Source: Anaspis maculata (lineage: Eukaryota; Arthropoda; Insecta; Coleoptera; Scraptiidae). Taken from it: a stretch of DNA of 64,000 nt. Every line of letters begins with the position of its first letter. Positions within the stretch are counted from its first letter, which is position 1. Below, piece after piece: positions 34,901-46,630 of this stretch. The stretch is from the NCBI GenBank assembly GCA_949128115.1, contig OX421963.1, positions 4,712,001 to 4,776,000 of the forward strand. The letters run 5' to 3'. A program made the position numbers and the translations under genes. The notes under the pieces are model-generated. The model did no database searches. It was not told where the DNA came from and worked only from the letters and a program-made list of their open reading frames with translations.

Positions 34901-35377
34901 TATTTTTCAATTGTTCTGTTTATCTTGAATTTGAGAACTTCACCCACTGTGGTCCAAGAAATAATAGGTACCTACATGTTTGTGAAAACTTACAATTGCC
35001 TGTGAGACAATGACAAAAGCAGATATCGAAAATCGTCCAAAATTGTTTTGACAAAATGTATATTGTATATTGTATATTTTTATTGGACAGCAGCTTTGGA
35101 TAATTGCATACATTGGTCATGGTCATACATAATAGCGTTAATAATATTATAATAAAAATGTACTTTATTAAAAGAATACATAACTGACTGTCCTGACTGA
35201 CTGTCTTAACAGTTTGCCATTAAGACACAGTCTAAAATTAACATAAAATTGAAAAGAAATTCAAGTTAAACAATCATTATACATATACATGTTAAAAACT
35301 AACAACTAAGGTAAAATTATCAAATAACAAGGTTTTTTTCAATTTTTGGAGGACCAAATTAATGATTACGTAATGAT
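34901..35377. other. Low-copy AT-rich DNA
   Basis: A short TATATTG-type run lies at 35057-35080. Nothing else was recognised. Confidence 0.35.
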
Positions 35378-35710
35378 TAAATAATTTTTTGTATTCTTGA
35401 AATCAACAAAAGGAGAAATTTGATTAGCTGGTTTCTAAAGTGACCTAAAGTTCCAAATGCAGACAAGAGGGAAATTATTTCCGGAATTTGATAAACATCA
35501 ACATAAACATAACATACAAACATTGATATTGTTCGTTCTCTACACATTAAAATCACGTTTCTGAATAATTATCATTCCTGCTTCTTTTTATTTTGTTCGC
35601 AAGAAGTTTCGGAAATAATTTTTTGTATTCTTGAAATCAACAAATGAGAAATTTGTTTAGCTGGTTTCTGAAGTGACCTAAAGTTCCAAATGCAGACAAA
35701 AGGGCATTTT
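35378..35710. repeat. Direct duplication of ~100 bp, spacing ~230 bp
   Basis: 35380-35475 and 35611-35706 are nearly identical. Both run from AATTTTTTGTATTCTTGAAA through GCTGGTTTCT to CCTAAAGTTCCAAATGCAGA, and differ at only a few positions. Confidence 0.85.
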
Positions 35711-36540
35711 TCAGTCACCTCACTATAACTTTGTGCTGTAATTTTCTAACTAAATACTGAAAAATCGGATGTTTAGAAATATTGTTCACTAGACTTGATT
35801 CCGGTCCTGGACTTTTGTCTTCTTTGCCACACCAAGTGATACTAATGTGTGAAAGTGAAAAAAAGCCTTGACAGCATTGAATTAGAGGACGAACATCTCA
35901 AAAATCCGTGAAAGAGTGCGTGCTTGACTGATTTTCACTAGATCGCAGCCGACCCAAATCTCAAAAGATATTTTTTTTCTGGGAAGACTTTAAGTGTGCC
36001 GAAGAAATTAAAGGATGTTCCTTGTAGCATTTTTCTTGTAGTCTCTGAATCTGATACTGGTCTTTCAAAAAAAACAATAAAAAATATGACTTTTCTAACA
36101 AAAACTTTGAAAATGGAAAAAATCAGTCCGGCCCTGAAACTTCTGAACAACTTTATGGTGCAATGTATTGTCTATCATTGAGAGATCCTACCTATCAAAT
36201 TTTAGTCGAATCCAATAATAAATATCTTCCGAATGGCATAATAGCTCATCGAAAACTTCGACAAAATACATGATTCACCCTGTAACATCACAACGAAAGG
36301 GAATAGAAAAATTTTAAAGCGAGATCCTGGTTTCCCTTGAAAAACTGGACCTACCCTTGAGCTATGTCGGTTTCCTTATGCAACACCCTGTATATAAACA
36401 TGGAAATGTCAAAATCTCGCATTCTCTGAAAGCATCCCGACAATCATCGCGGTAGCCGAAGACTGAAGCACAATGGAGGGCGAACCATGATAGTGGGGTC
36501 AGTAAGTGACCCCCACTCAGTGTCTGAGCCCCAGCCCCAT
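35711..36540. other. Low-copy DNA with two isolated CACCCTGTA motifs
   Basis: CACCCTGTA occurs at 36274 and ACACCCTGTATA at 36383, resembling right ends of the CAGGGTG elements. No matching left ends were found nearby, so these may be relics. No gene was recognised. Confidence 0.3.
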
Positions 36541-37880
36541 CCAATAATTTTTTCCAAATGGCAACTCTCCACTTGTGATACATCATTGGAAAACCCATGA
36601 AAAATGCCTCCCTGTGATACAAATTATTCCACTTCCAAATAGCATTACCTATCTTGCGATATATCAAATTGAATGTGGAAAAAGTCTTCCCGCCTAACAT
36701 GATTTTAATTTTTTCAAACCACCTCTCAATACTACTTGCAAAAATCCTCCCATTGTTGATAAAAGGGAAATTTTCCCAATATAAGCTCCAGATTCATGAG
36801 AAATTGACTTTCCAGCAGAAATGATTTATATTTCAAGGAGGTTATCTAAGACCCGTATGGTCAAATTTTCATCTTCAATCCCTTCGCCCCCACCATACCC
36901 TACTTTGAAATTTTAAACAGCAAAACCCACCTTCTGAGACATCAAATTAAAAGTAATAAAATTCTTCTTGTGTCAAACATCTAGGAACAACCCTTCACAA
37001 AATTATCTCCTTGTTATTGAGAAGAAAGTTCCTTCTTTATCAACTTCTAATTCTTGAGAAATAAATATTTCAGAAAAAAGAGGTCGATAATCGATTTTTA
37101 TTTCAAGAAGGACATGTGAGACAGGTGATATCGAATTCTTTCCTCCAACTCACTCGCCCTCACCTTACCCTACCTTGAAATTTCAAATAAATTGTATACC
37201 TATTTTTCGATAAATCAAATTTCAGAGGAACACTTGGACAGTGATTGAAGTTTTTGGTATATTTGAATTTTTGTTGATGTTCCTGTGTCGTAACCAGCTG
37301 TTTTTTTATTGAAAATAGTTGTGAATAATATTTCACTGTTGGATACCCATTGTAGCTACCTGTTTGTTTGTACATATCAGGATTATTTTTTGCGATTCTT
37401 TGACAATGTCTGAGATCAAATGTGGATCTTGGCGACTAACAAACGAATCAAACAGAGAAATAGAAGAAATAGAATATTTTGAGATGTTCGAGTATTAGAC
37501 CAGAACTGTTTAAAAAACAGATAATTATAACAGTGAGATATTCATTTCTTATGTAATTCCATGATGATTCTAAGTAAATCGATTTTTTTACCAGGTAGAG
37601 AATAGCTTGAAGCTATAGATTTTGGATTAATCCGAAAATCAGAAATTTGAAGTTATCTTACTATCATTCTAGCAGAGCGATCTGATTCTAAGACACGTAT
37701 TGCTATATTTTCATTTTTAACCCCTCCTCTTCCACCTCACCCTAGTTCGAAATTTCAAATAGCATTATCAGTTATGTGATACATCAAATCGAGCCTAATA
37801 CAATACTCTTTCTGTCGAAAAACTTCCAGCCCATCCCCCAATCCTTTCTGAAATGACCTCATTATTGTTAGTGAGTTGAT
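36541..37880. repeat. Repeat family T, left inverted block
   Basis: Units with TATTTTCAT-TTTAACCCCT, a cytosine-rich CCACCTCACCCTA block, TTGAAATTTCAAAT and TGTGATACATCAAAT occur near 36570, 36640, 36900, 37140 and 37740. Spacing is about 250-300 bases where units are adjacent. The region 37216-37700 is less similar. The block is inverted relative to 40775-41500, so the two form arms around the family A element between them. It is non-coding. Confidence 0.6.
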
Positions 37881-37881
37881 G

Positions 37882-38126
37882 ACTACACCTTTTCCAGGTG
37901 TAGTTTAGAAAACTTCAGATGTATTTGAGAAAATATGAAATGTATTCAAGATTAACCAAATATATTTGAGAAATTGCCAATGCATTTTAGAAAACTTTAG
38001 ATGTACTTTAGAAAATGGGAAATACAGTTTTTATATTCAAAATACAATTGGTGTTTTCTCAAATACATATCGCTAATCTGAAATACATTTGATATTATTG
38101 CAAATACAGTTGGAAATGGTGTAGTT
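37882..38126. mobile_element. Small TIR element with AAATACATTT words
   Basis: The ends ACTACACCTTTTCCA and the complement of ACTACACCATTTCCA are 244 bases apart. The interior repeats variants of ATGTATTTGAGAAA and AAATACA in both orientations. No target-site duplication was seen. Confidence 0.5.
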
Positions 38127-38387
38127 TTTCACTCTCACTGTTTTCTTATTCTTCAAAATAGTTTTTTGAGGCAAAAACCAATCCGATATTGGGAATGTCC
38201 TCACAAAAATTAGGTGTTGAGTTTTTTTTGAGAAGCAGCGGAAGGGTTGTGGAAGAAAGTTCACCAAAACATGATGCCTAGGTATTTTCTGTTTTTTCAG
38301 AAAAATGTTGACTGGAAATTCAAGAGAATTTTGGGAAAAGCTTGGGAATGGCTCTATAGTCTGGGGGCATAGGGTCAAAAAAGGCTT

Positions 38388-40752
38388 GGCCGGGTGCAAC
38401 TTCGTGAAGATATATAGAGATATGTCCTAATCGACTCCTGGGCGATCAAGGACCATGAAAAATTATGGTGGAATATTGACATCTGCTGCAGCAAATATGG
38501 TGGAGCCGCCAAAATGGGCTTCATCTGGTAATAATGAACTGGCTGTAGCTCGTTTGTTTTTCAACGGATTTCAACATCTGGAACGTCATTTTGTAGACAA
38601 AAAAATTCTCTTCTTTTTTCATACTTAAATTCACAACTGTCAAAGTTGTCTATACAGGGTGATTCAAAAATGGCGCATTTCCTCCCGTATACGTTATGGG
38701 AGACGTTGGCGGAGCACGGAAAAAATTGTAAAAAAAATTTGGCTCGTTTCTCTTTCGAGTTATAAAGAGGTGAAGTTGAGAGTTCAACTTCTTCAGTTTG
38801 CATGATTTTGAAGCAAGGCATTGTTAGTCGGGAAGAATCACATGCCGTTAGTAGTTCCCGAATAAGAAATTTCTCTTGCAACTGACATTCGAGTCGTATT
38901 TTTAAATTTTAAAATTCGTCCCCCACCTCAAAAGTGCGAAAATACATTCGGCAAGTATGCTTGGTATGGTATGGCAGATTCTACGGAGTTTCCTGGGTAA
39001 CAATACATTTATGCTATTGTAATGTACCTCTTTGATTTGAAGGTGCCAGGTAGGTACTAATGCGATGCTGCCAGATTGAACAGATTTGTTTTTGTTAATA
39101 ACTCGCAAATGAAAGCCGAATAATTTTTTCAATTATTTTTCCCATGCTCCGTTAACGTCCACTATAACGTGCCCGAAAGGAAATGCGCCATTTTTGAATC
39201 ACCCTGTATAAGATATGCTAAATTCCGGCCTTTTTTGATGGTTGTCTGATATTTTTGAAACTTGGCAGTGTTATAGATCCTGAGGTGCCCTTTCCGAATC
39301 TCCACTTCTCCACTTCGTATATTTGCCCTCTTGGCCACCATATTGGAAAGATGACGCCCAAAAAAAAAACAGTTTTTTGTCAATATCTTTATTTCAGTCA
39401 TTGTTAGGTGGGAGCGTTTATATGAGAATGGAAGCTTATTCAATTCTCTACAATTTGACACCTTACCCGTGTACGTGCTATTTCCGGTTCGTGAGTTATG
39501 GCCTCTAGAACTCCCTGAAGCATCAACTTTTGTCATCCAATCAGCATATCAAGTTAATCTTAGCTCCACGTGGCAGTCAAATTGACCATAAATAATGATA
39601 AGTTGTCAACCACAGGCCAGTATTATCCAGGAAATCAATCATGGTCACAGTTGTTATGCAACTACAGAGTAAACTCTGAGGGAAAATTGACTTCGAAAGG
39701 GTATAGCTTGAGAACTGTAAGTCGCACATGAGTGATTCAGATGTCAAATTTTAGAGAATTTAATAGACCTCCACTTTTGATATAAAGCCTGGATTCTTTT
39801 GACAAATTTTCCGAAAATATGTTTTCTGTACGCCATCTTTTCAAAATTATGGCCAGAACAGCAGAGATACGAAATGGAAAAGTGGATATTCTAAACAATG
39901 ACCCCAAATTTCATCATAATAATGAGTTTCGAATGTATCTGATATCCTTAAAAAGCTATATTACCATTATTACTTTCTGAAGTCAATCTACTTTCACAGT
40001 TCAGCCTGTAATTACACAAAGAACATCACCATGATCGATTTTCCAAATTTTTATCATCTATGGGTGATGGCCAAAAGCTATTTTATGGTTAATCTGCTTA
40101 CTACATGGCGGTGGTATCAATTTAACATGCTGATTGAATGCCGAAAGTTGATGCTTCCGGAAGTACTGAAAGCTCTAACTTAAGAACCATGAATCGCACA
40201 TGAATGACTGATATGTCCAATTGTAGAGATTTGAATGGGTTGTCCTCCACATATGCACGTTTTAATCTTGAGTTAGTTGGATTCAAGATATTGACAAAAA
40301 ACGCCATCTTTTGGACGCCATGTTTTCAATATAGCGGCCAAAACGGCAAAGATACGAAGTGGAAAAGTAGAAATTCGGGAAGAGCACCTCAAGATCTATG
40401 GTACTGCCAGGTTTCAAAAATATCGGATAACCTCAAAAAAATGACGGAATTTAGGATATCTTATAAAAACAATTTTGACAGTTTCACGGAATGACGTTTG
40501 TAAATTGGAGTATATGAAGTAAGAAGAGAATTCTTTTGTCCACAAAATGACGTGTCAGATGTTCATATCCGTTGAAAAACAAACAAGCTACAGCCAGTTT
40601 TTATCACCAGATGAAGCCCATCTTGGCGCCTCCACCATATTTGCCTGCAGTAAATGCCAATATTCCACCATAGTTTTTCATAGTCCTTGATCCCCCAGGA
40701 ATCGATTAAGACATAACTCTGTATATCTTCACGAAGCTGCACACGGCACGAC
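38388..40752. mobile_element. Foldback element, family A, copy 2
   Basis: The outer arms pair: TGCAACTTCGTGAAGATATA (38395) with its near-complement at 40720, ATGGTGGAATATTGACATCT (38465) with its complement at 40660, and GCCACCATATTGGAAAGATG type (39333) with its complement at 40310. A second arm copy at 39660-39910 lies in the same direction as 40130-40385, so the inner arm is duplicated. It shares TTTGCCTGCAG, TGGTGGAG-CGCC and AAGATGGCG-type words with the copy at 19326-21013. The left arm holds the nested insertion at 38655-39206. It is non-coding. Confidence 0.75.
38655..39206. mobile_element. CAGGGTG-ended MITE nested in family A copy 2
   Basis: The left end CAGGGTGATTCAAAAATGGC and the right end complement, each flanked by TATA. 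TIR similarity covers about 75 bases, including GGAAATGCGCC and ACGTTATGG. It is 552 bases long. It interrupts the left arm of the surrounding palindrome, so it arrived later. Confidence 0.85.
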
Positions 40753-40774
40753 TCATGCTCCCATACTACTATGG

Positions 40775-41500
40775 GGTGATTTGTTTGGAAAATGTCTCGG
40801 GAAATATGGAATGATTTTTCACAATTTTTTTTTCTATGTCACTCCTAATCTGATGTAAATCATGAGAAAACTTTCCTCTCATTAAAAAAACAAAGGATTC
40901 CCAAAAAACGTTGGCGATGGTTTGGAAAATTCTAAAATATGTTTGGCAAAGAGAGAGACAGATGGACTGGAGATGAAAATATGGCAATCCGTGACTTAAA
41001 TGTTCTTCTTGAAATAAAAATTGACCTGTTTGCAAATGATGATTCATCAGAAAACTAGAAGAAGTATTCGATAAAAAAAAAGAACGTTATTACCTTCAAT
41101 TTAAGCATGCAGAAAGGTTGAAGATGGAAATTTGGCCATACGTATCTTAGATGGCCCATTTGGAAGAAGAATCAATCTGTTTTTGCTGAAAAATCTATTT
41201 TTCAAGAATTTGTGATTGATAGGACAGCAATTCTCCTTCCATTATCACAGAAGAGGATTTTCACAAGACTTGGGGAATGGTTTGAAGAAATAATGAATAT
41301 TATGTTTGGCAAGAATAAATTTTTATTGCCCTCAATCTCATGTATCACACAAGCAGATGGTTAATGTTTTTTAAAATTTTAAAATAAGTTGAGGTGGGGG
41401 CAGAAGGATTGAAGATAGAGATTCAGCAATATGTGTCCTGAATGTCCCTCTAGAAACAAAAATCGACCTGTTCAGAAGTTTTCCTGTGATCAATTTTGGC
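40775..41500. repeat. Repeat family T, right inverted block
   Basis: Units marked by TTGATGTATCACA-like words, GGTGGGGGCAGAAGGATTGA and AAAATCGACCTGTT recur near 40980, 41110 and 41340. The orientation is opposite to 36541-37880. It is non-coding. Confidence 0.6.
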
Positions 41501-41717
41501 GGCGAGAAATCACAGTTGGAAATTTTCAAATGAACACCCTGTTATACATCAAATGCACCAAACATATTCTGGAATAGGAAGGAGTGTCAATTGCTAGAGA
41601 CTCCATCTTGGAAAAAATGAGCCGCAGACGCAGAGACTCCGATTCTGGTATAAGCTACAAACCCACACAACTGGCGAAGGAGCCGTGCGATAGCTTGCCC
41701 AAGTTTGTCCTACAAAA

Positions 41718-43484
41718 GGAGTATTATACTGAAATTTTTTTTCGATCCAAATGGAAACTAGATTGAAAAGTAATTTACACGTCTTTTTTGACTTAGTCAA
41801 AACTCGTATCGTTTGGGCGCAATTTATAAATAATATCAACTGGTTCTGACGTCACAGCGAGTCACCGCCTATACTGCCTGTGTTGTCCAGGAATTTTAGC
41901 TGTTTAAATCGCAAATAGCTAACAAAAATGAAAGCTAGCCGGATTTTTGTATATGAGCTCAGTTAAGCATGTAGTTCAACATACTAAAAGTCCTCAAGAA
42001 TCCGGTGTGAGCTTCGGCCGTTGTGGCCTCGAGAAGAAGTTGAGGATCAGCTTTTCGTGTTTATCTCGTAAACGATGGCACTTGGGGGAAAAGCACTTGG
42101 AGCAAAATTGTTGGAAATTGTGTTGTCTACAAGAAAGGTCCTCACATTTTTCATCATCAGTCCACTCCTTCTTCGTCAAAACACAAGAAAATCAAAATAG
42201 TCCAGATGCTCGATGCTGAAGACTGTATGGACCTTGAGTTTTATGATGGCGGAGTGTCACTTCGTAGAGGTGTTGTTTGATCCACTCTCTTTTGATTGAA
42301 ACTTGAAGCCATCAATACGAACTATGCCGGCGGCATATACAGGGTGAAATAAAAATAAAAAGTTGAACATTTGTACCTCAAGAATCAAGATAGGTGAAGA
42401 CATGTAAATCGCCATAAATAGTTCTGATTTCATGGTCATGAAGTCGTCGCAAACTTGAATTGAATATCTTGAACCGTTCTTGGAATATTTTCGAAAAACT
42501 GATGTTTTTACCTAACAAAAAAAAAATTTGTCTACTTATCAGAAAAAAAGTTGACTGTGTTTTTTCTAAAAGTAGTTGGCCTAGAGAGGGTTTTCAACTG
42601 TTATTTCATTTCAAATGTAATTGATCATTGTTTCGATTCAAAACACCAAGTTTTGATTCAATATCTAAAGAATTACTGATTTACGGAAAACTTTTTTTTT
42701 CTCGTAATGATCTCAGTCTTCTGAAGATATTTCAGAAACAGGTCAACATATTTAATCCAAGTTTACGACGACTTCATGATCATGAAATTAGAAATATCTT
42801 TGGCGATTTACATGTCTTCGCCTATTTTGGTTCTTGAGGTACATTTGTTCAACTTTTTATTTTTATTTCACCCTGTATATGCCACCGGCATAGTTGGTAT
42901 GGATGGCATTAAGTCTCAATCAAAAGAGAATGGATCGAACAACACCTCTACAAAGTGGCACCCTGCCATCATAAAACTCAAGGTCCGTAAGGTCTTCGGC
43001 ATCGAGCATCTGGACTATTTAGCTTTTCTTGTGTTTTGACGAAGAAGGAGTGAACTGATGGTGAAATATGTGAGATCCTTTCTTATAGACAATGAAATTT
43101 TCAACAATTTTTTTCCCAACACTTTCTTCCTAAGTGCCATTGTTCACGAGATATACGCAAAAAACTGATCCTCAACTTCTTCTCGAGGCCACAACGGCCG
43201 AAGCTCACACCGGATTCTTAAGGACTTTAACTATGTTGAACTACATGCTTAACTGAGCTTATATACAAAAATCTGGCTGGCTTTCATTTTTGTTCGCTAT
43301 TTTTTCTATAATTCCTGGACTAGTGTAAATGACGTCAGAAATAGGCAGAATATAGGAATTTCATTTATTTATTGCGGCCAAACGATACGATTCATAGCAA
43401 AATAAAAAATACGGGTCAGTTATTTCTCAATATAGTTTCCGATTCCATCGAAAAAAGAATATTTTTTCAAAAGTACAATGCTCT
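41718..43484. mobile_element. Foldback element, family B, full palindrome
   Basis: The ends are GGAGTATTATACT and the complement of AGAGCATTGTACT. The arms, 41718-42339 and 42876-43484, pair along their length. Examples are GCTTCGGCCGTTGTGGCCTC (42011) with its complement at 43190, and TGATCCACTCTCTTTTGATT (42279) with its complement at 42917. The centre is occupied exactly by another element (42340-42875). The same termini bound the small element at 48366-48690, which shares ACGTCA, CAAACGATACGA and TTTATTGCG words with these arms. It is non-coding. Confidence 0.85.
42340..42875. mobile_element. CAGGGTG-ended palindrome at the dyad of family B
   Basis: The left end CAGGGTGAAATAAAAATAAA and the exact complementary right end are flanked by TATA. 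The whole 536 bases fold, for example ATGTAAATCGCCA (42401) with its complement at 42802, and CATGGTCATGAAGTCGTCG (42432) with its complement at 42766. Removing it would leave the host palindrome continuous across GGCATATGCC. Confidence 0.85.
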
Positions 43485-46400
43485 ATTTTTGTGAGTCGAA
43501 CGTAGGATAAACTAATCAGAATGGTCTAAAGAATATTTTGCATGGTCTAGAAAGTAGCCTGATGCAGATTGCACCGCACATTATTTTCAATCATACATGG
43601 TTTGATGGTTTGGTCACTGAAAGACCGACCTGAGGTTATTTTGTCATAACGGTGGAAACAAATCGATTACGGCGATCCAGAATTGTCTGAGCTATTGTGA
43701 AAAAGGGTATCGAAATTTCGATCACGACGTTTAGCAGATTCGGGGCTAATTGAGTGAAACCAAGCAATGAAGCCGAAAAAAACTGGCCGTTTGTTTAAAA
43801 CCAATAAAGACGCCCACACGGGCACACAGGTCCTCTTTTCGCTTTTTTCCCCGGTTTTTGTCTGAGATAAAAAACACTTTAAAAACCGCACGATAAATTC
43901 GTCGTCTCGGACAAGAATAACGTATCGCAATAAATAAGACGTCTCTTCTATTTCACCCCGAGACCAGAGGCCCGTCGTCCTACCCCCTGCGAACAACTAA
44001 ATAGATAAATTGAATTCGAATAAATAATACGAACACGACCGTGCCGCCGGAACCATCAATCTCTTTGCGTCCTCTCCTTTTTTTCGCGTGCGTGTGTCCT
44101 TTAACAATTTGTGAGCTGAAACATTCAAATTCGTCCCGGCAAACTTTTTTTGCTGGCGATGCCGCCGAGAGCGTCTCAAAGGGAAACCGAAAACTTTTAT
44201 GCCAAAGTGTACTTATGGCAAACGCAAGAATAATTTGTAAACACTCTTATGAATATTTGACGACGCCCATGGATGCATTCGGTGTGTATACGGCATAAGT
44301 AAGCAAAAACAAAGTCCAGAATATGATGTGGAAATAAATAAATAAATGAATAAAACGAGCGGAGTGAGGCGGCATCAGCGGGAGAATTTTAAAAGTCTCG
44401 TTTTGTATGCGGTACGGCTCTGGAACGATACGGCGGAGTTTTGTACGGTGGGGGCTTCATGAATAATTTCTGGCGTACGCGCGGCGGATAGTATGGCATT
44501 TTTCTAAGTGCCTTGCACAAGTTCTTTATTTATTTAGTACCTACCAGTGTATGTGCTATGGAATATAGCTTTATTATCCATTATCTTGCTGTTTTTATTA
44601 AAACCACATTAGGTTCATAACGTTGCTGGAATTTAATATTTGATTCTGGTTGGCTGGAGTTCATAAATACACGGCTCATGTTTACTCGAAGTTCATATGA
44701 AGTGCCGTAATAAAAATAGAAGCTTTACATTTCTTTCAGTCCTCAGTCCTCTATCATATGGAATGTAGGTGTCGCCTTGAACGAGGTGAATTACAAGGAA
44801 TAGAGGTGAGTGAATCACAACGTAGTCACAGGATTCCGATCGTTACAACACGTTCGAAACTACGTTACAAACCAAGCTAAACCATCGAAATAAACTACCG
44901 GAAAACTGCAAAACATCAGCCTGAAGCTCTATTTTTTCTCATATAAGAATGAAAAACGGAGCTGCTCAAGAAGTAATTGGATCCTGAATTAATTAGCCAC
45001 TGAATACCGCATGCTGCAGGGCCATAACAGCGCCATCAACGCATGATTTGAGTATATGCTAATAATTGATGCGATTAGGCGTAGCGAGCGTGTACAACAT
45101 GGAGGCGAGATTCTCAGGGGTGCCAACGTACACCTCATTCCACTAGACCCTGGCACTAGTCATGTACTACCTATACCTACCTACAACAATCAAGTCTGTA
45201 AATATTTATTCTTTACACACACACAGGAGGCGCAGGTATGGTGTCAGGCTTGGCAACAGTGAACAATGAAACTCCCCCGCTAATGAAGTTTATATTCAAA
45301 GCATCATCATTACTTTTATTATTATTATACGTATATTTAGGTACACATTTAGAAAGTGACAAAAATACAAATGCGTACGTAATATTACTGTTTAGAATGA
45401 TGTCTGTCTGTGTGTTTGTGTATGTGGCTGTAATCTTTTACGATAACTGCCAAATCGTTGATTTTATCCTATCGGTGGACGGACATGGTATTTCTGTAGA
45501 GGAGCCATTATCAGTTATCAGCTGTCATCTGTCAAACAGCAGTGTAACTATCAACAAATGTCAGAAGTTATATCTCACGTAACTTGACTTGCAGTATTGT
45601 AATGTAACCCCCTTTTTCGATGTTATTGCTATAGTGTATCCTGGTCTCACGGCACCATTCTGTAGTGTATCCTCGTTGCGATGTTCGGCTGTGATCGTCG
45701 TTGTCTCTTCCCTTCTTGACGTTGTTTACATTTTACCTACGTTGTGTGGTTGGGTTCTTACTCGAGATGAGAATGTGTCGTGGGGGATGAGGTTTGATTC
45801 TTAAATGAAACGCGAATGAAATGCAAGCAAAATGAATGTTTATTGGAAATCAATTTGCAAAGTTTGAATGGATTTGTTTCTTTTCTCAAAACACCTCACC
45901 ACAGGAAATTGACAGTGATAAAATGACAAACATGAATGAAGAACAACAAAATACAAACAAGAATGATCATTACAAATTATTCAGACAATGCAGGAATTTA
46001 CAACAATGGAATGAACACAAAATCAGATTAACAAAGCAAAACAAGAAATCATGAAACAGGTCACACTGTCAATTTGATCGCAAAGGAAAAGTGACGTATT
46101 CGCTGACAGGCACACATGGGGAAGAGCACGTCAAAGAAACCCCTGCGTATAGCCTGGTTGGTTGCTGAAAAATCCCTTCCCAAATGATCTGAACAAAAAT
46201 TTAGTGTGAATGAGTCTTGATGAAATGACAGAAAAGTCACTCCAGTAATGCATTGATCAAGTCAGCGTGGAGCGGTGCTTGAACCTCTTTGAAAGATTGT
46301 TTCTTTTACAAGTTATTTACGTAACAACAAAAGGAAACTTCACGCTCAGCAATTAATTTTTTACAATTTACAAACAAAAGAAAAGAAGTCAAATTGATAG
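43485..46400. other. Low-copy DNA, no gene recognised
   Basis: No inverted or tandem repeats were found. The stretch 43640-44520 has GC-rich, CpG-containing patches (43970-44210 and 44340-44510). An ORF at 45238-45582 encodes a hydrophobic stretch but no known domain. The region may contain regulatory DNA of a gene outside the window; this is a guess from composition. Confidence 0.3.
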
Positions 46401-46630
46401 ATTAGTGAACAATAAAAAAAAACGATTGGTTAACAAGTAGATAAATCAGTAAACAATCAGATAATCAGATAAATAAATAAACAAGACACAAATGATAAGT
46501 AACCAAGTGGATAAATCAGCAAGCAATAAATGATAGATAAACAAGTGGATAAATAAACAAGACAGAAATGAGAGATAAACAGGTAAATGAATAAAAAAGA
46601 AACAAGTGAGAGATAAATAAGTAGAGAAGT
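46400..46630. repeat. Degenerate GATAAATAAACAAG repeat
   Basis: Many variants of AGATAAATAAACAAG and AGTGGATAAATCAGCAAG at 14-20 base spacing. It is a simple-sequence-like minisatellite. Confidence 0.7.

Noticed and set aside
45238..45582. 114-residue ORF with a hydrophobic segment
   Set aside because: No domain, no signal of conservation and an AT-rich chance composition. The hydrophobic stretch comes from TTATTATTA-type sequence.
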